DNA of 64,000 nucleotides, from the NCBI RefSeq assembly GCF_007829875.1, contig NZ_VIWV01000001.1:7080001-7144000 (forward strand). Direction: 5' to 3'. The notes beneath the pieces are model-generated. The model made no database searches and was not told the DNA's origin. It worked only from the letters and a program-made list of their open reading frames with translations. The translations under genes and the position numbers were made by a program. Origin of the DNA: Streptomyces capillispiralis (GTDB taxonomy: Bacteria; Actinomycetota; Actinomycetes; Streptomycetales; Streptomycetaceae). Below, piece by piece: positions 18,397 to 26,991 of the stretch. Within the stretch, counting starts at the first letter, position 1, and the number at the start of each line of letters is the position of its first letter.

Positions 18397-19695
18397 ATGT
18401 CAATGCCGAAGGGATCGAACACACCGGTGCCGGCCACGGCACTGCGGGTGGAGGTGGGCCGGCGCTCCGGCCCCGGCGTGCCCGACGCGGACGCCTCGGC
18501 GCTGCTGCTGACCGGCGGCAGGGTCCGCTCCGACGACGACTTCGTCTTCTACAACCAGCCCGCCCACGCCTCCGGAGCCGTCCGCCACGAGGGCAAACGG
18601 GACGCCGGAGGCAGGGTCACCGACACCCTCCTCGTCGACCTCACGCGCGTGGAGCCCGGCATCGAGACAGTGATCGTCGCGGCCTCCTGCGACGGCGGCA
18701 CGTTCGGACAGATCCCGGACCTGTGCGTCGAGGTCAAGGACGCCGGCAGCGGCACCGTCGCGGCCCGGTTCGACAGCACCGGCGCCACCAGCGAGACGGC
18801 GTTCGTGCTCGGCGAGTTCTACCGCCGCCAGGGCGCCTGGAAGTTCCGTGCCGTCGGCCAGGGCTACAGCAGCGGCCTCGAGGGCCTCGCCACCGACTAC
18901 GGCATCACCGTGGACGAACCGCAGCACGCCGCCCCCGCGGCCCCGCCCGCACCCGCCCCCGCGGCCCCGCCCGTCGCGCCCCCGGTCACGGCACCCCCGC
19001 CCCCGGCGGCCCCGCCGGCCGCCCCGCCCCCGCCGTCCGCACCCCCCGCCCCGGTCCGGCTGACGAAGGTCACGCTCACCAAGGCGGCCCCCAGCGTCTC
19101 GCTGACCAAGCAGGGCGGCACCTCGGGCGCCCTGCACGTGAACCTCAACTGGCAGGTGCGCAAGCAGTTCTCGGGCTGGGCCGGAAAGCTGGGCCGGCCG
19201 GTCGCCATGCACTCCGACCTCGACCTGGACCTGTGCGCCCTGTACGAACTCACCGATGGCAGGAAGGGTGTCGTCCAGGCCCTCGGCAACGCCTTCGGCG
19301 CACTGCACCAGCCCCCGTTCATCCACCTGGACGGCGACGACCGCACCGGCGCGACGGCGGCCGGCGAGAACCTCACCGTCAACCTCGACCACAAGGAGCA
19401 CCTCCGGCGCATCCTCGTCTTCGTCACCATCTACGAGGGCGCCCGTTCCTTCGCCGACCTGCACGCCACCGTCACCCTCCAGCCGCAGTTCGGCGCGCCG
19501 GTCGACTTCTCGCTCGACGAGTGCACCGTCCCCTCCACGGTGTGCGCGCTCGCCCTGATCACCAACACCGGCGGCGGTGAACTCGTCGTCCAGCGCGAGG
19601 CCCGCTACCTGGTCCCCGAGCGGGGAGTGAGCCCGCAGCGCACCGTCGACTACGCCTACGGCTGGGGCATGAACTGGACCCCCGGCCGCAAGTGA
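18397..19695 (+). CDS. TerD family protein with two TerD-like domains
   Basis: 432 residues. The N-terminal TerD domain (about 10-175) contains [10 protein letters not shown], the VIVAASCDG strand and [19 protein letters not shown], the normal calcium-binding TerD core. A Pro/Ala linker of about 55 residues joins it to a C-terminal TerD-like domain with [12 protein letters not shown] and HLDGDDRTG. The two acidic clusters suit Ca2+ binding. TerD proteins act with Ter-system partners in stress and tellurite phenotypes and in Streptomyces development. ATG at 18397 chosen for the GGGGGCG site; another in-frame ATG lies 12 bp upstream. Confidence 0.9.
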   Translation: MSMPKGSNTPVPATALRVEVGRRSGPGVPDADASALLLTGGRVRSDDDFVFYNQPAHASGAVRHEGKRDAGGRVTDTLLVDLTRVEPGIETVIVAASCDGGTFGQIPDLCVEVKDAGSGTVAARFDSTGATSETAFVLGEFYRRQGAWKFRAVGQGYSSGLEGLATDYGITVDEPQHAAPAAPPAPAPAAPPVAPPVTAPPPPAAPPAAPPPPSAPPAPVRLTKVTLTKAAPSVSLTKQGGTSGALHVNLNWQVRKQFSGWAGKLGRPVAMHSDLDLDLCALYELTDGRKGVVQALGNAFGALHQPPFIHLDGDDRTGATAAGENLTVNLDHKEHLRRILVFVTIYEGARSFADLHATVTLQPQFGAPVDFSLDECTVPSTVCALALITNTGGGELVVQREARYLVPERGVSPQRTVDYAYGWGMNWTPGRK

Positions 19696-19701
19696 GGGCG
19701 C

Positions 19702-20877
19702 TCAGCCCTCGTCCGGCACGGCGTCCGGGCGCGCGTAGGTGCGGCCCTTCCAGGCCGCACCGCGCCCCCGGAGGTGCCGCACCGCCGAGTCCACCGTCAT
19801 CAGGAGATACAGGAACGCCGTGAACGGCAGCAGGGGAGCGAGCCACGGCGGCAGCCGGTAGTAGCGCAGCATCGGGACGTACGTGCCTGTCATCACCAGC
19901 CACGCCGTCGCACCGAGGACCGCCGGCGCCGCGCTTCCGGTCGCCGCGCCCGCGACCGCCGCGACGGGCGGCACCAGGTACACCAGCGCCAGCCCGGCGA
20001 CCGTACCGGCGAGCAGCAGCGGGCTGTGCCGCAGCTGCGCGTACGCGCTGCGCGACACCATGCGCCACAGATCGCGCAGCCGCGGATACGGACGCACGCT
20101 GTCCACCCCGTCCGCCAGACCCAGCCACACGCGACCGCCGCCGCGTTTGACGGAGCGGGCGAGGGCCACGTCGTCGATGACGGCGTGCCGGATGGCATCC
20201 GGGATCCGCGCCCGCTCGGCGGTCTCGGCGCGCAGCAGCACACAGCCGCCTGCCGCCGCGGCCGTCCGGCTCCCCGGCCTGCCGATCCGGCGGAACGGGT
20301 ACAGCTGCGCGAAGAAGTAGACGAAGGCCGGCACCACCAGCTTCTCCCAAGAGCTCTCCACCCGCAGCCGGGCCATCTGCGACACGACGTCGAAGTCCCC
20401 GCCCCGGGCCGCCGCCACCAGCCGGCGCAGACTGTCCGGGGCGTGCGCGATGTCGGCGTCCGTCAGCAGCAGGTACTCGGGGTCACGCGCCCGCGCCAGC
20501 CCGATGCCGTGCCGCACCGCCCACAGCTTGCCCGTCCAGCCGGCGGGCGGTTCGCCCGGGGAGTCCACGGTGAGCGGCAGCCCGCCGTGCCGCCGCGCGA
20601 GCTCACGGGCGAGCTGACCCGTGCCGTCCGTACTGCCGTCGTCGACCAGGAAGACCTCCGCCCGGCCCGGATAGTCCTGGGCGAGCACCGACGGCAGGCT
20701 CGACGGCAGCACGGCCGCCTCGTCGCGCGCGGGCACGACGACACCGACCGACGGCCACGCCCGCGGCTCCCGCGACGGCGGCAGCCGCACGTCCGTACGC
20801 CAGAACCAGCCCTGGCACAGCAGCAGCCACGCCCAGGCGGCGAGTGATCCGGCGGCACTCCACATGACGGCGCTCAC
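19702..20877 (-). CDS. Family 2 glycosyltransferase, HpnB-like
   Basis: About 391 residues. An N-terminal TM helix (VMWSAAGSLAAWAWLLLC) precedes a GT2 catalytic domain with VGVVVPARDEAAVLPSSLPS, the VDDGSTDGT nucleotide-sugar motif and LLTDADIAH (DxD-like). Two to three C-terminal TM helices follow (LAGTVAGLALVYLVPP and others). The organisation resembles the hopene-associated HpnB group, although no hopanoid genes are in this window. GTG at 20877 is used; an ATG four codons later is an alternative. The gene converges on TerD with a 6-bp gap. Confidence 0.85.
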   Translation of the reverse strand: MSAVMWSAAGSLAAWAWLLLCQGWFWRTDVRLPPSREPRAWPSVGVVVPARDEAAVLPSSLPSVLAQDYPGRAEVFLVDDGSTDGTGQLARELARRHGGLPLTVDSPGEPPAGWTGKLWAVRHGIGLARARDPEYLLLTDADIAHAPDSLRRLVAAARGGDFDVVSQMARLRVESSWEKLVVPAFVYFFAQLYPFRRIGRPGSRTAAAAGGCVLLRAETAERARIPDAIRHAVIDDVALARSVKRGGGRVWLGLADGVDSVRPYPRLRDLWRMVSRSAYAQLRHSPLLLAGTVAGLALVYLVPPVAAVAGAATGSAAPAVLGATAWLVMTGTYVPMLRYYRLPPWLAPLLPFTAFLYLLMTVDSAVRHLRGRGAAWKGRTYARPDAVPDEG

Positions 20878-20923
20878 GTGCCGCAGTCTGCCCCACGCGA
20901 CCGGCCCGGAGCGGCTCATCGTC

Positions 20924-20929
20924 TATCGT
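20924..20929 (+). promoter_or_regulatory. -10 box (TATCGT) for a leaderless transcript
   Basis: TATCGT ends exactly 6 nt before the GTG of the racemase gene, and no ribosome-binding site is present. This is the spacing expected when transcription starts at the start codon. No convincing -35 box is visible. Confidence 0.5.
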
Positions 20930-20935
20930 GGCCGG

Positions 20936-21730
20936 GTGAAGATCGCGCTCATGGACTCCGGAATCGGACTGCTGGCGGCCACCGCCGCGGTACGGCGTCT
21001 CCGCCCCGACGCCGATCTCGTCCTCTCCCTCGACCCCGACGGCATGCCCTGGGGACCCAGGACCCCGGAGGACCTCACCGAGCGCGCCCTGGCCGTCGCC
21101 GAGGCGGCGGCCGCACACCGGCCCGACGCCCTGATCGTCGGCTGCAACACCGCCACGGTGCACGCCCTCACCGCCCTGCGGGCCCGCCTGGAACCAGGGC
21201 TGCCGGTCATCGGCACCGTCCCCGCGATCAAACCGGCCGCGGCCGGCGGCGGCCCGCTGGCGATCTGGGCCACCCCCGCCACCACCGGCAGCCCCTACCA
21301 GCGGAACCTGATCGAGGAGTTCGCCGGCGGCGTCACCGTGACCGAGGTGCCGTGCTGGGGCCTCGCCGAGGCGGTCGAGCGGGCCGACGAGACGGCGATC
21401 GACGCCGCGGTCGCCGCGGCCGCCGAACTCACCCCGGACGACGTGACGACCGTCGTCCTGGGCTGCACCCATTACGAACTGGTCGCCGAGCGAATCCGCG
21501 CCGCCGTGCAACGCCCCGGCGAACCGCCGCTCGCCCTGCACGGCTCCGCCGGCGCGGTGGCCGCCCAGGCCCTGCGCCGCCTCGGCGAACGGCCCGCCCC
21601 CGGGGCGCCGGCGAGCGGCACCCTGACGGTGCTGCTGAGCGGAAGGGAGGGCCCGCTCCCGGTGCCCGCCCTCACCTACGCCGAGGGCCGGCTGCTCCAG
21701 AAGGCCGCTCCCGCCCGGACGGCGCAGTAA
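20936..21730 (+). CDS. Aspartate/glutamate racemase family protein
   Basis: 264 residues with the glutamate-racemase arrangement: N-terminal DSGIG (D7, S8), first catalytic Cys C70 in VGCNTATVHA, and second Cys C177 in LGCTHYEL. Both bases of the two-base cofactor-independent mechanism are present. It is divergent enough from housekeeping MurI (no upstream RNase PH or phosphoesterase context) that it may be a secondary racemase. GTG start without a Shine-Dalgarno, behind a -10-like box 6 nt away. Divergent from the glycosyltransferase. Confidence 0.85.
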   Translation: MKIALMDSGIGLLAATAAVRRLRPDADLVLSLDPDGMPWGPRTPEDLTERALAVAEAAAAHRPDALIVGCNTATVHALTALRARLEPGLPVIGTVPAIKPAAAGGGPLAIWATPATTGSPYQRNLIEEFAGGVTVTEVPCWGLAEAVERADETAIDAAVAAAAELTPDDVTTVVLGCTHYELVAERIRAAVQRPGEPPLALHGSAGAVAAQALRRLGERPAPGAPASGTLTVLLSGREGPLPVPALTYAEGRLLQKAAPARTAQ

Positions 21731-21767
21731 CGCCACGCTCCGCGGTACCCGCCGGGCCGAACCTGAG

Positions 21768-21773
21768 TAACCT
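21768..21773 (+). promoter_or_regulatory. -10 box (TAACCT), probable leaderless start
   Basis: TAACCT lies 7 nt before the ATG at 21781 and no ribosome site intervenes. A separate promoter for the small membrane gene, independent of the racemase, is likely. Confidence 0.4.
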
Positions 21774-21780
21774 CGACCGT

Positions 21781-22326
21781 ATGAGGGACCACCGCCCCGG
21801 CGAGCATGCCCCATACCCCGAGATCTGGACCGGCCGCGCGACCAACCGCTTCCAGTGGCTGCTGGCGCTCATCGGTGCGGCCTGCATGGCGCTCGGCATC
21901 GCGCTGGCCGTGGACTCCGCGTGGACGACCGGCGTCGCGCCGCTGGTGATGGCCGTCGTCGGATGCATCGCCGCCGGACTGCTGGTCCTGTTCGGCACCC
22001 TCGCCTTCGTCCACGTCGCGCTGCGGGTCGACGAGGACCACCTGGAGGTGCGCTGCGGGCACATCGGGGTGCCGCGCCGCCGCATCCCGCTGTCGCACGT
22101 CGTCGGCGCCGACTTCGCCCCGCACGTCACACCGCGTCACTGGGGCGGCTGGGGGTACCGCTGGCGGCCCGAGAAGGGCACGGCGGTCGTCGTGCGCCGG
22201 GGCGAGGGCGTCGTCCTGCGCCTGTGGGACGGCCACACCTTCACGGTCACCGTGGACGACGCGGAAGCGGCGGTGAGGGTCATCCGCGAACGCCTGAGCC
22301 CCCGCAGGCCGGGCGCGCACCACTGA
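21781..22326 (+). CDS. Membrane protein with PH-like C-terminal domain
   Basis: 181 residues. Two TM helices (about 30-47, LLALIGAACMALGIALAV; 55-80, VAPLVMAVVGCIAAGLLVLFG) are followed by a cytosolic strand-rich domain: VALRVDEDHLEVRCGHIGVPRRRIPL and WRPEKGTAVVVRRGEGVVLRLWDG. This fits a bacterial PH-like fold. Common in Streptomyces, function unknown. Start set by the first ATG after the -10-like box. Confidence 0.75.
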   Translation: MRDHRPGEHAPYPEIWTGRATNRFQWLLALIGAACMALGIALAVDSAWTTGVAPLVMAVVGCIAAGLLVLFGTLAFVHVALRVDEDHLEVRCGHIGVPRRRIPLSHVVGADFAPHVTPRHWGGWGYRWRPEKGTAVVVRRGEGVVLRLWDGHTFTVTVDDAEAAVRVIRERLSPRRPGAHH

Positions 22327-22381
22327 CCCGCGCGGGATCCGCGCGGGCTGGCCCCTTCCCGGGCGCGGCTCCGCGCACGAG

Positions 22382-22625
22382 CCGGTGTCCGCGCGGGTGG
22401 GCGTGTGCCGGGCCGGTCTCCGCGCGGTGTGCGTGTGCCGGGCCGGTGTCCGCGCGGGTGGGCGTGTGCCGAGCCGGTCACCGCGTGGCGTGCGTGTGCC
22501 GGTGTCCGTGTACGAGACCCGTCATGGTGTGGGCCGGTCTCCGCGCGGTGTGCGTGCGTCGGTGTCTCCGTGCGTGCCCGTCATGGTGTGGGCCGGTCCC
22601 CGCGCGGACGTGCGGCGACCGCGCG
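22382..22625. repeat. Degenerate GC-rich tandem repeat, unit about 25-34 bp
   Basis: About eight imperfect copies of a unit like GCGCGGGTGGGCGTGTGCCG, each joined by GGCCGGT and tending to start TCCGCGCGG. Two copies also share CCCGTCATGGTGTGGGCCGG. The array fills the space between the PH-like gene and the oppositely oriented O-antigen-ligase-like gene, and the last 15 codons of that gene run into it. No protein of its own is credible here. Confidence 0.75.
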
Positions 22626-23645
22626 GTGTGCGGTGTCGTCCGTGAAGGGGCGCGACGTGGCCAGTCCCGCCAGCAGTCCGCCGCCCGCGGAGACCGCCGT
22701 GAAGCTCAGAGCGTTGCCCACCGCGGCGAGGGCGGCGAGGACCGTCAGCGCCGCGCCCGCGGTGAGCACCACCGGCGTGGAGCGGGGGCTGCGCCACAGG
22801 GCGTACAACAGCCAGCCGAAGACCAGGGCCAGCAGCGCCGGCCCGGCGACGCCCTGCTCGGCCGCCAGCTGCAGCGGCGCGGAGTGGGGCTTGCCGTCGG
22901 ACAGCGGGGACTGGCCGGACGTCGCGCTCAGCTCGCCGAAACGGCCCGGGCCCACGCCCAGACCCGCGTGGTCCCGGGCCATGCCCAGCGCGTCCCGCCA
23001 CAGCCCCACCCGGTGCGGGGTGAGCCGGCCCTCCAACGACGCGGCGAGCCCCTCCGGCACGGCGTTCCCGGCCACCGCCCAGGTCAGTCCCGTCACACCG
23101 GCGGCGGCCACGGCCAGCGCGCCGACGGCGGGACCGCGGTGCCGTATCCGGCCCACGGCCAGGGACCACAGCAGGACCGCCGCGCCGGCGACGCAGCCCG
23201 TCAGCGAGCCCAGCACCGCCGCGGTGACGGCCACCCCCGCGGCCAGCAGACGCAGTGCCCACCGCACCGCCGGGGCGGAGGCCGCCCAGGCCGCACAGCA
23301 GGCGGCGCCGGCCGACAGGGTCAGCACGGCGGCCGTCGCACCGGCGTGCCCCAGCGGAGGGGTGATCTGCGGACCTGGTGCCAGATGCGGGACCGTCACC
23401 GTCAGACCGACGCCGGCCAGGGCACCCGCGCAGGGCGCGGCCACCGGCAGCAGCGCCCCGCCGATCCGGCCCGCCGCGTAACCCGCGGCCACGGCCAGGA
23501 CCGCCAGCAGCATGCCCTCGGGCCGGCCGCCCCCGGCCGCCGCCGTGATCAGCGGCCAGACCGCACAGGCCCCCAGCACCACGACCCCCGCCGTGTCCGG
23601 CCCTGTCCGTCTCTCGCCGTCCGCGTCCGGACCGGCGGACGTCAT
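22581..23645 (-). CDS. O-antigen ligase-like (Wzy/WaaL) polytopic membrane protein
   Basis: 354 residues with about ten hydrophobic helices. The loop GLWRDALGMARDHAGLGVGPGRFGEL, with downstream SAPLQLAAEQG, is the recognisable Wzy_C/O-antigen ligase signature. The expected function is lipid-linked glycan polymerisation or transfer at the outer membrane face. The ATG at 23645 follows GACGGGG. The C-terminus (AARPRGDRPTP) is encoded by the tandem repeat at 22382-22625, so the true ancestral stop may have been displaced. Confidence 0.75.
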   Translation of the reverse strand: MTSAGPDADGERRTGPDTAGVVVLGACAVWPLITAAAGGGRPEGMLLAVLAVAAGYAAGRIGGALLPVAAPCAGALAGVGLTVTVPHLAPGPQITPPLGHAGATAAVLTLSAGAACCAAWAASAPAVRWALRLLAAGVAVTAAVLGSLTGCVAGAAVLLWSLAVGRIRHRGPAVGALAVAAAGVTGLTWAVAGNAVPEGLAASLEGRLTPHRVGLWRDALGMARDHAGLGVGPGRFGELSATSGQSPLSDGKPHSAPLQLAAEQGVAGPALLALVFGWLLYALWRSPRSTPVVLTAGAALTVLAALAAVGNALSFTAVSAGGGLLAGLATSRPFTDDTAHRAVAARPRGDRPTP

Positions 23646-23896
23646 CCCCGTCGAACCCACCCCGCCCCCCGCACCGCGTCGCCCCCGGTCTGTGACGGGC
23701 CCCGTCCGCCGACGCCGCGAGGGCCGCACGACCGGGGCACCGGCACACCGTAACGGCTGGTGGCCCCTTTGGGGACGGGTGCCGACATGTCGCGCGGAAA
23801 CGATGCGGCACCTACCGCCTCCCGACGGGCCGCACGGTGCGTGCGGTCTCGTCCACCCCGCCCCCACCGTGCTGTCGGCGGCCAGGTCAGCCGCCG

Positions 23897-23902
23897 TAGA
23901 CT
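23897..23902 (+). promoter_or_regulatory. -10 box (TAGACT) for leaderless lnt
   Basis: TAGACT is 6 nt before the GTG at 23909, with no ribosome-binding site between them. Confidence 0.5.
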
Positions 23903-23908
23903 CCCGGA

Positions 23909-25519
23909 GTGACCGTCACCGCAACCTCCGTCGGCGAGTCGGACCCGATGCCGCCGCAGACCGCGCCCCCGGCGCGGGGCCGCCGGCTCGTGCGCCTCCT
24001 CCCGGCCGCCGCAGCCGCGCTCTCGGGCCTGCTCCTCTACGTCAGCTTCCCGCCGCGCACCCTGTGGTGGCTGGCCCTGCCCGCCTTCGCCGTCTTCGGC
24101 TGGGTGCTGCGCGGCCGGAACTGGAAGGCGGCCCTCGGTCTCGGCTACCTCTTCGGTCTCGGGTTCCTGCTGCCCCTGCTGGTGTGGACCGGCGTGGAGG
24201 TCGGCCCGGGTCCGTGGATCGCGCTGGTGGTGATCGAGGCGGTCTTCGTCGCGCTGGTCGGCGCCGGTGTCGCCGCGGTGTCCAAGCTGCCCGGATGGCC
24301 GGTGTGGGCGGCGGCGCTGTGGATCGCCGGTGAGGCGGCCCGCGCGCGGGTGCCGTTCAGCGGCTTCCCCTGGGGCAAGATCGCCTTCGGTCAGGCGGAC
24401 GGTGTCTTCCTGCCGCTCGCCGCTCTCGGCGGCACCCCGGTGCTCGGCTTCGCCGTCGTGCTGTGCGGCTTCGGTCTCCTGGAGACCGCGCGGCTCGCCC
24501 TGGAGGCCCGCCGTACCGGGACCGTGCGGCGGGCCGCGGCGGCCGTCGGCGTGCTGAGCGTCGCCGTTCCGCTCGTGGCGGCCCTCGCGGCCCGGACCCT
24601 GGTCGACGACAGAGCCGAGACAGGCGCCGTGACCGTCGCGGTCATCCAGGGGAACGTGCCGCGCCTGGGCCTCGACTTCAACGCGCAGCGGCGCGCCGTC
24701 CTCGACCACCACGCGCGCGAGACGCGGCGCCTGGCCGCCGAGGTCGCGGCCGGCCGGGCGGAGCGGCCGGACATCGTGCTGTGGCCGGAGAACTCCTCCG
24801 ACATCGACCCCTTCACCAACGACGACGCCCGCGACGTCATCGACGAGGCGGCCAAGGCCATCGGCGCGCCCGTCTCGGTCGGCGGCGTGGTCGCCAGGGA
24901 CGGCAAGCTGCTCAACGAGCAGATCCTCTGGGACCCGGTGAAGGGCCCCGTCGACACCTACGACAAGCGGCAGATCCAGCCGTTCGGCGAGTACCTGCCG
25001 CTGCGCTCGCTCGTGGGGGCGATCAACGCCGACTGGACGTCCATGGTCCGCCAGGACTTCAGCCGGGGCGGCGAGCCCGGCGTGTTCCGCATGGGCGGTA
25101 CCGGGGTGGGCCTGGTCACCTGCTACGAGGCCGCCTTCGACTGGGCGGTGCGCGACACCGTCACCGCGGGCGCCCAGCTGATCTCGGTGCCCAGCAACAA
25201 CGCCACCTTCGGCCGCAGCGAGATGACCTACCAGCAGCTCGCCATGTCGCGGGTGCGCGCCGTGGAGCACAGCCGCGCCGTCACCGTCCCGGTGACCAGC
25301 GGCGTCAGCGCGATCATCATGCCCGACGGGCGGATCACGCAGCGGACCGGCATGTTCGTCGCCGACTCGCTGGTCCAGGAGGTCCCGCTGCGCTCCTCGC
25401 AGACCCCCGCCACCCGTCTCGGCGTCCTCCCGGAGATCGCCCTGGTGCTCGTCGCCGTGGGCGGCCTGGGCTGGGCCGTCGGCAGCGGGGTGCGCGGGCG
25501 GCGCACCGGTGACGTGTAG
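23909..25519 (+). CDS. lnt: Apolipoprotein N-acyltransferase
   Basis: 536 residues. About seven N-terminal TM helices (residues 30-230) lead into a nitrilase-fold domain outside the membrane, then one final TM helix (VLPEIALVLVAVGGLGWAVG). The nitrilase catalytic triad is intact: Glu in LWPENSSD (about 294), Lys in YDKRQIQPFGEYLP (about 353) and Cys in VTCYEAAF (about 405). The reaction is transfer of an acyl chain from phospholipid to the N-terminal Cys of lipoproteins. Actinobacterial Lnt is often next to a polyprenol-phosphate mannose synthase; none is adjacent here. Start chosen by the leaderless -10 arrangement. Confidence 0.93.
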   Translation: MTVTATSVGESDPMPPQTAPPARGRRLVRLLPAAAAALSGLLLYVSFPPRTLWWLALPAFAVFGWVLRGRNWKAALGLGYLFGLGFLLPLLVWTGVEVGPGPWIALVVIEAVFVALVGAGVAAVSKLPGWPVWAAALWIAGEAARARVPFSGFPWGKIAFGQADGVFLPLAALGGTPVLGFAVVLCGFGLLETARLALEARRTGTVRRAAAAVGVLSVAVPLVAALAARTLVDDRAETGAVTVAVIQGNVPRLGLDFNAQRRAVLDHHARETRRLAAEVAAGRAERPDIVLWPENSSDIDPFTNDDARDVIDEAAKAIGAPVSVGGVVARDGKLLNEQILWDPVKGPVDTYDKRQIQPFGEYLPLRSLVGAINADWTSMVRQDFSRGGEPGVFRMGGTGVGLVTCYEAAFDWAVRDTVTAGAQLISVPSNNATFGRSEMTYQQLAMSRVRAVEHSRAVTVPVTSGVSAIIMPDGRITQRTGMFVADSLVQEVPLRSSQTPATRLGVLPEIALVLVAVGGLGWAVGSGVRGRRTGDV

Positions 25520-25563
25520 GCGTACGCCCTGGAAAGTGCGGGCCGGGCTCCCGGCGTGCCGGT

Positions 25564-25569
25564 TAAGGT
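25564..25569 (+). promoter_or_regulatory. -10 box (TAAGGT), probable leaderless start
   Basis: TAAGGT lies 6 nt before the ATG at 25576. The GGT could in part mimic a ribosome site, but the spacing fits the leaderless pattern seen at neighbouring genes. Confidence 0.45.
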
Positions 25570-25575
25570 CGGGAC

Positions 25576-26055
25576 ATGGCTACTCCCGACTTCATCCGCA
25601 CCCTGCGCGCCTCCGCCGGTCATCAGCTGCTGTGGCTCCCCGGGGTCACCGCGCTCGTCTTCGACGACGAGGGGCGGGTGCTCCTGCACCGCCGCTCGGA
25701 CACCCGCAAGTGGTCGGTCATCGGCGGCATCCCCGACCCGGGGGAGCAGCCGGCGGCCTGCGCCGTGCGGGAGGTCGAGGAGGAGACCGCGGTGCGCTGT
25801 GTCGTCGAGCGGGTCGTACTGGTGCAGGCCCTGGACCCGGTGACGTACGCCAACGGCGACATGTGCCAGTACATGGACATCACCTTCCGCTGCCGTGCCG
25901 TCGGGGGTGAGGCACGGGTCAACGACGACGAGTCGCTGGAGGTCGGCTGGTTCGACGTGGACGCGCTGCCGGAGCTGAACGAGTTCGCGCAGCTGCGGAT
26001 CAAGCAGGCCGTGTCGGACGCACCCACATGGTTCGACCCCACTGGAAGCAGCTGA
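25576..26055 (+). CDS. NUDIX hydrolase
   Basis: 159 residues with a complete Nudix box: [22 protein letters not shown], including the metal-binding REVEEE glutamates. The preceding [17 protein letters not shown] is typical of nucleoside-diphosphate-derivative pyrophosphatases. The C-terminal WFDPTG is often seen in the actinobacterial group. Substrate not predictable. Soluble. Confidence 0.9.
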   Translation: MATPDFIRTLRASAGHQLLWLPGVTALVFDDEGRVLLHRRSDTRKWSVIGGIPDPGEQPAACAVREVEEETAVRCVVERVVLVQALDPVTYANGDMCQYMDITFRCRAVGGEARVNDDESLEVGWFDVDALPELNEFAQLRIKQAVSDAPTWFDPTGSS

Positions 26056-26097
26056 ACTGTAGGGCTCGACCACATGGGGCGACCCATGGGTGCTGCC

Positions 26098-26103
26098 TAG
26101 GGT
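26098..26103 (+). promoter_or_regulatory. -10 box (TAGGGT), probable leaderless start
   Basis: TAGGGT lies 7 nt before the ATG at 26111, with no ribosome-binding site. Confidence 0.45.
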
Positions 26104-26110
26104 CGGACCC

Positions 26111-26911
26111 ATGACCGCGCCCCGTGCCCTTCCCACCCCCCACGCCTCCTCGCTCGACCTCGGCGGCCGCACCGCCCTCGTCACCGGTGCCGCCGGCGGC
26201 ATCGGCCGCGCCTGCGCGCTGCGGCTCGCGGCCGCCGGGGCCAAGGTGAGAGCCGTCGACCGGGACGCGACCGGACTGGAGGCGCTCGCCGGAGCGGCCC
26301 GGGGCCTCACGGGGACCGTCGAGCCGCACCTCCTCGACCTCACCGACCTTGACGCCGCGGAACTCGCCGCCGCCGGCACCGACGTGCTGGTCAACAACGC
26401 CGGACTCCAACTGGTCCGCCCCATCGAGGAGTTCCCGCCCGAGGTCTTCCACACGGTGCTCACCGTGATGCTGGAGGCCCCGTTCCGGCTCATCCGGGGC
26501 GCCCTGCCCCACATGTACGGCCAGGGGTGGGGCCGCATCGTCAATGTCTCCTCGGTCCACGGTCTGCGCGCCTCGGCCTACAAGTCCGCCTATGTGGCCG
26601 CCAAACACGGCCTGGAGGGACTGTCCAAGACCGCCGCCCTCGAAGGCGCGCCCCACGGTGTCACCTCCAACTGTGTGAACCCCGGCTATGTGCGCACCCC
26701 ACTGGTCGAGAAGCAGATCGCCGACCAGGCCCGCGCGCACGCCCTCCCCGAGGACCGCGTCCTGTCCGAGGTGCTCCTGAAGGACAGCGCCGTCAAGCGG
26801 CTCATCGAACCGGAGGAGGTCGCCGAGGCGGTGGCCTACCTGTGCGGCCCGGGGGCCTCCTTCGTCACCGGCACCTCGCTGGTCATGGACGGCGGCTGGA
26901 CCGCGCACTGA
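26111..26911 (+). CDS. 3-hydroxybutyrate dehydrogenase-like short-chain dehydrogenase
   Basis: 266 residues, classical SDR. Features are TGAAGGIG (NAD site, residues about 23-30), NNAG (about 96-99), the catalytic Ser in NVSSVHGL and the YVAAKHG Tyr-x3-Lys. The segment NPGYVRTPLVEKQIADQA after the active site is highly typical of D-3-hydroxybutyrate dehydrogenases (acetoacetate/3-hydroxybutyrate interconversion, NAD). The first 15 residues are an unstructured extension. Start set by the leaderless -10 arrangement. Confidence 0.85.
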   Translation: MTAPRALPTPHASSLDLGGRTALVTGAAGGIGRACALRLAAAGAKVRAVDRDATGLEALAGAARGLTGTVEPHLLDLTDLDAAELAAAGTDVLVNNAGLQLVRPIEEFPPEVFHTVLTVMLEAPFRLIRGALPHMYGQGWGRIVNVSSVHGLRASAYKSAYVAAKHGLEGLSKTAALEGAPHGVTSNCVNPGYVRTPLVEKQIADQARAHALPEDRVLSEVLLKDSAVKRLIEPEEVAEAVAYLCGPGASFVTGTSLVMDGGWTAH

Positions 26912-26991
26912 GGCATCGGCCGTCAGCGGCCGGACGTCGGCCGCGGAGTTCTCCACAGGCCTGACGGGACGGCCGCGGGATGAGGAATCCT

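Noticed and set aside
22382-22625. CRISPR array
   Set aside because: Repeat units are degenerate, of variable length and directly abutting, with no unique spacers and no cas genes.
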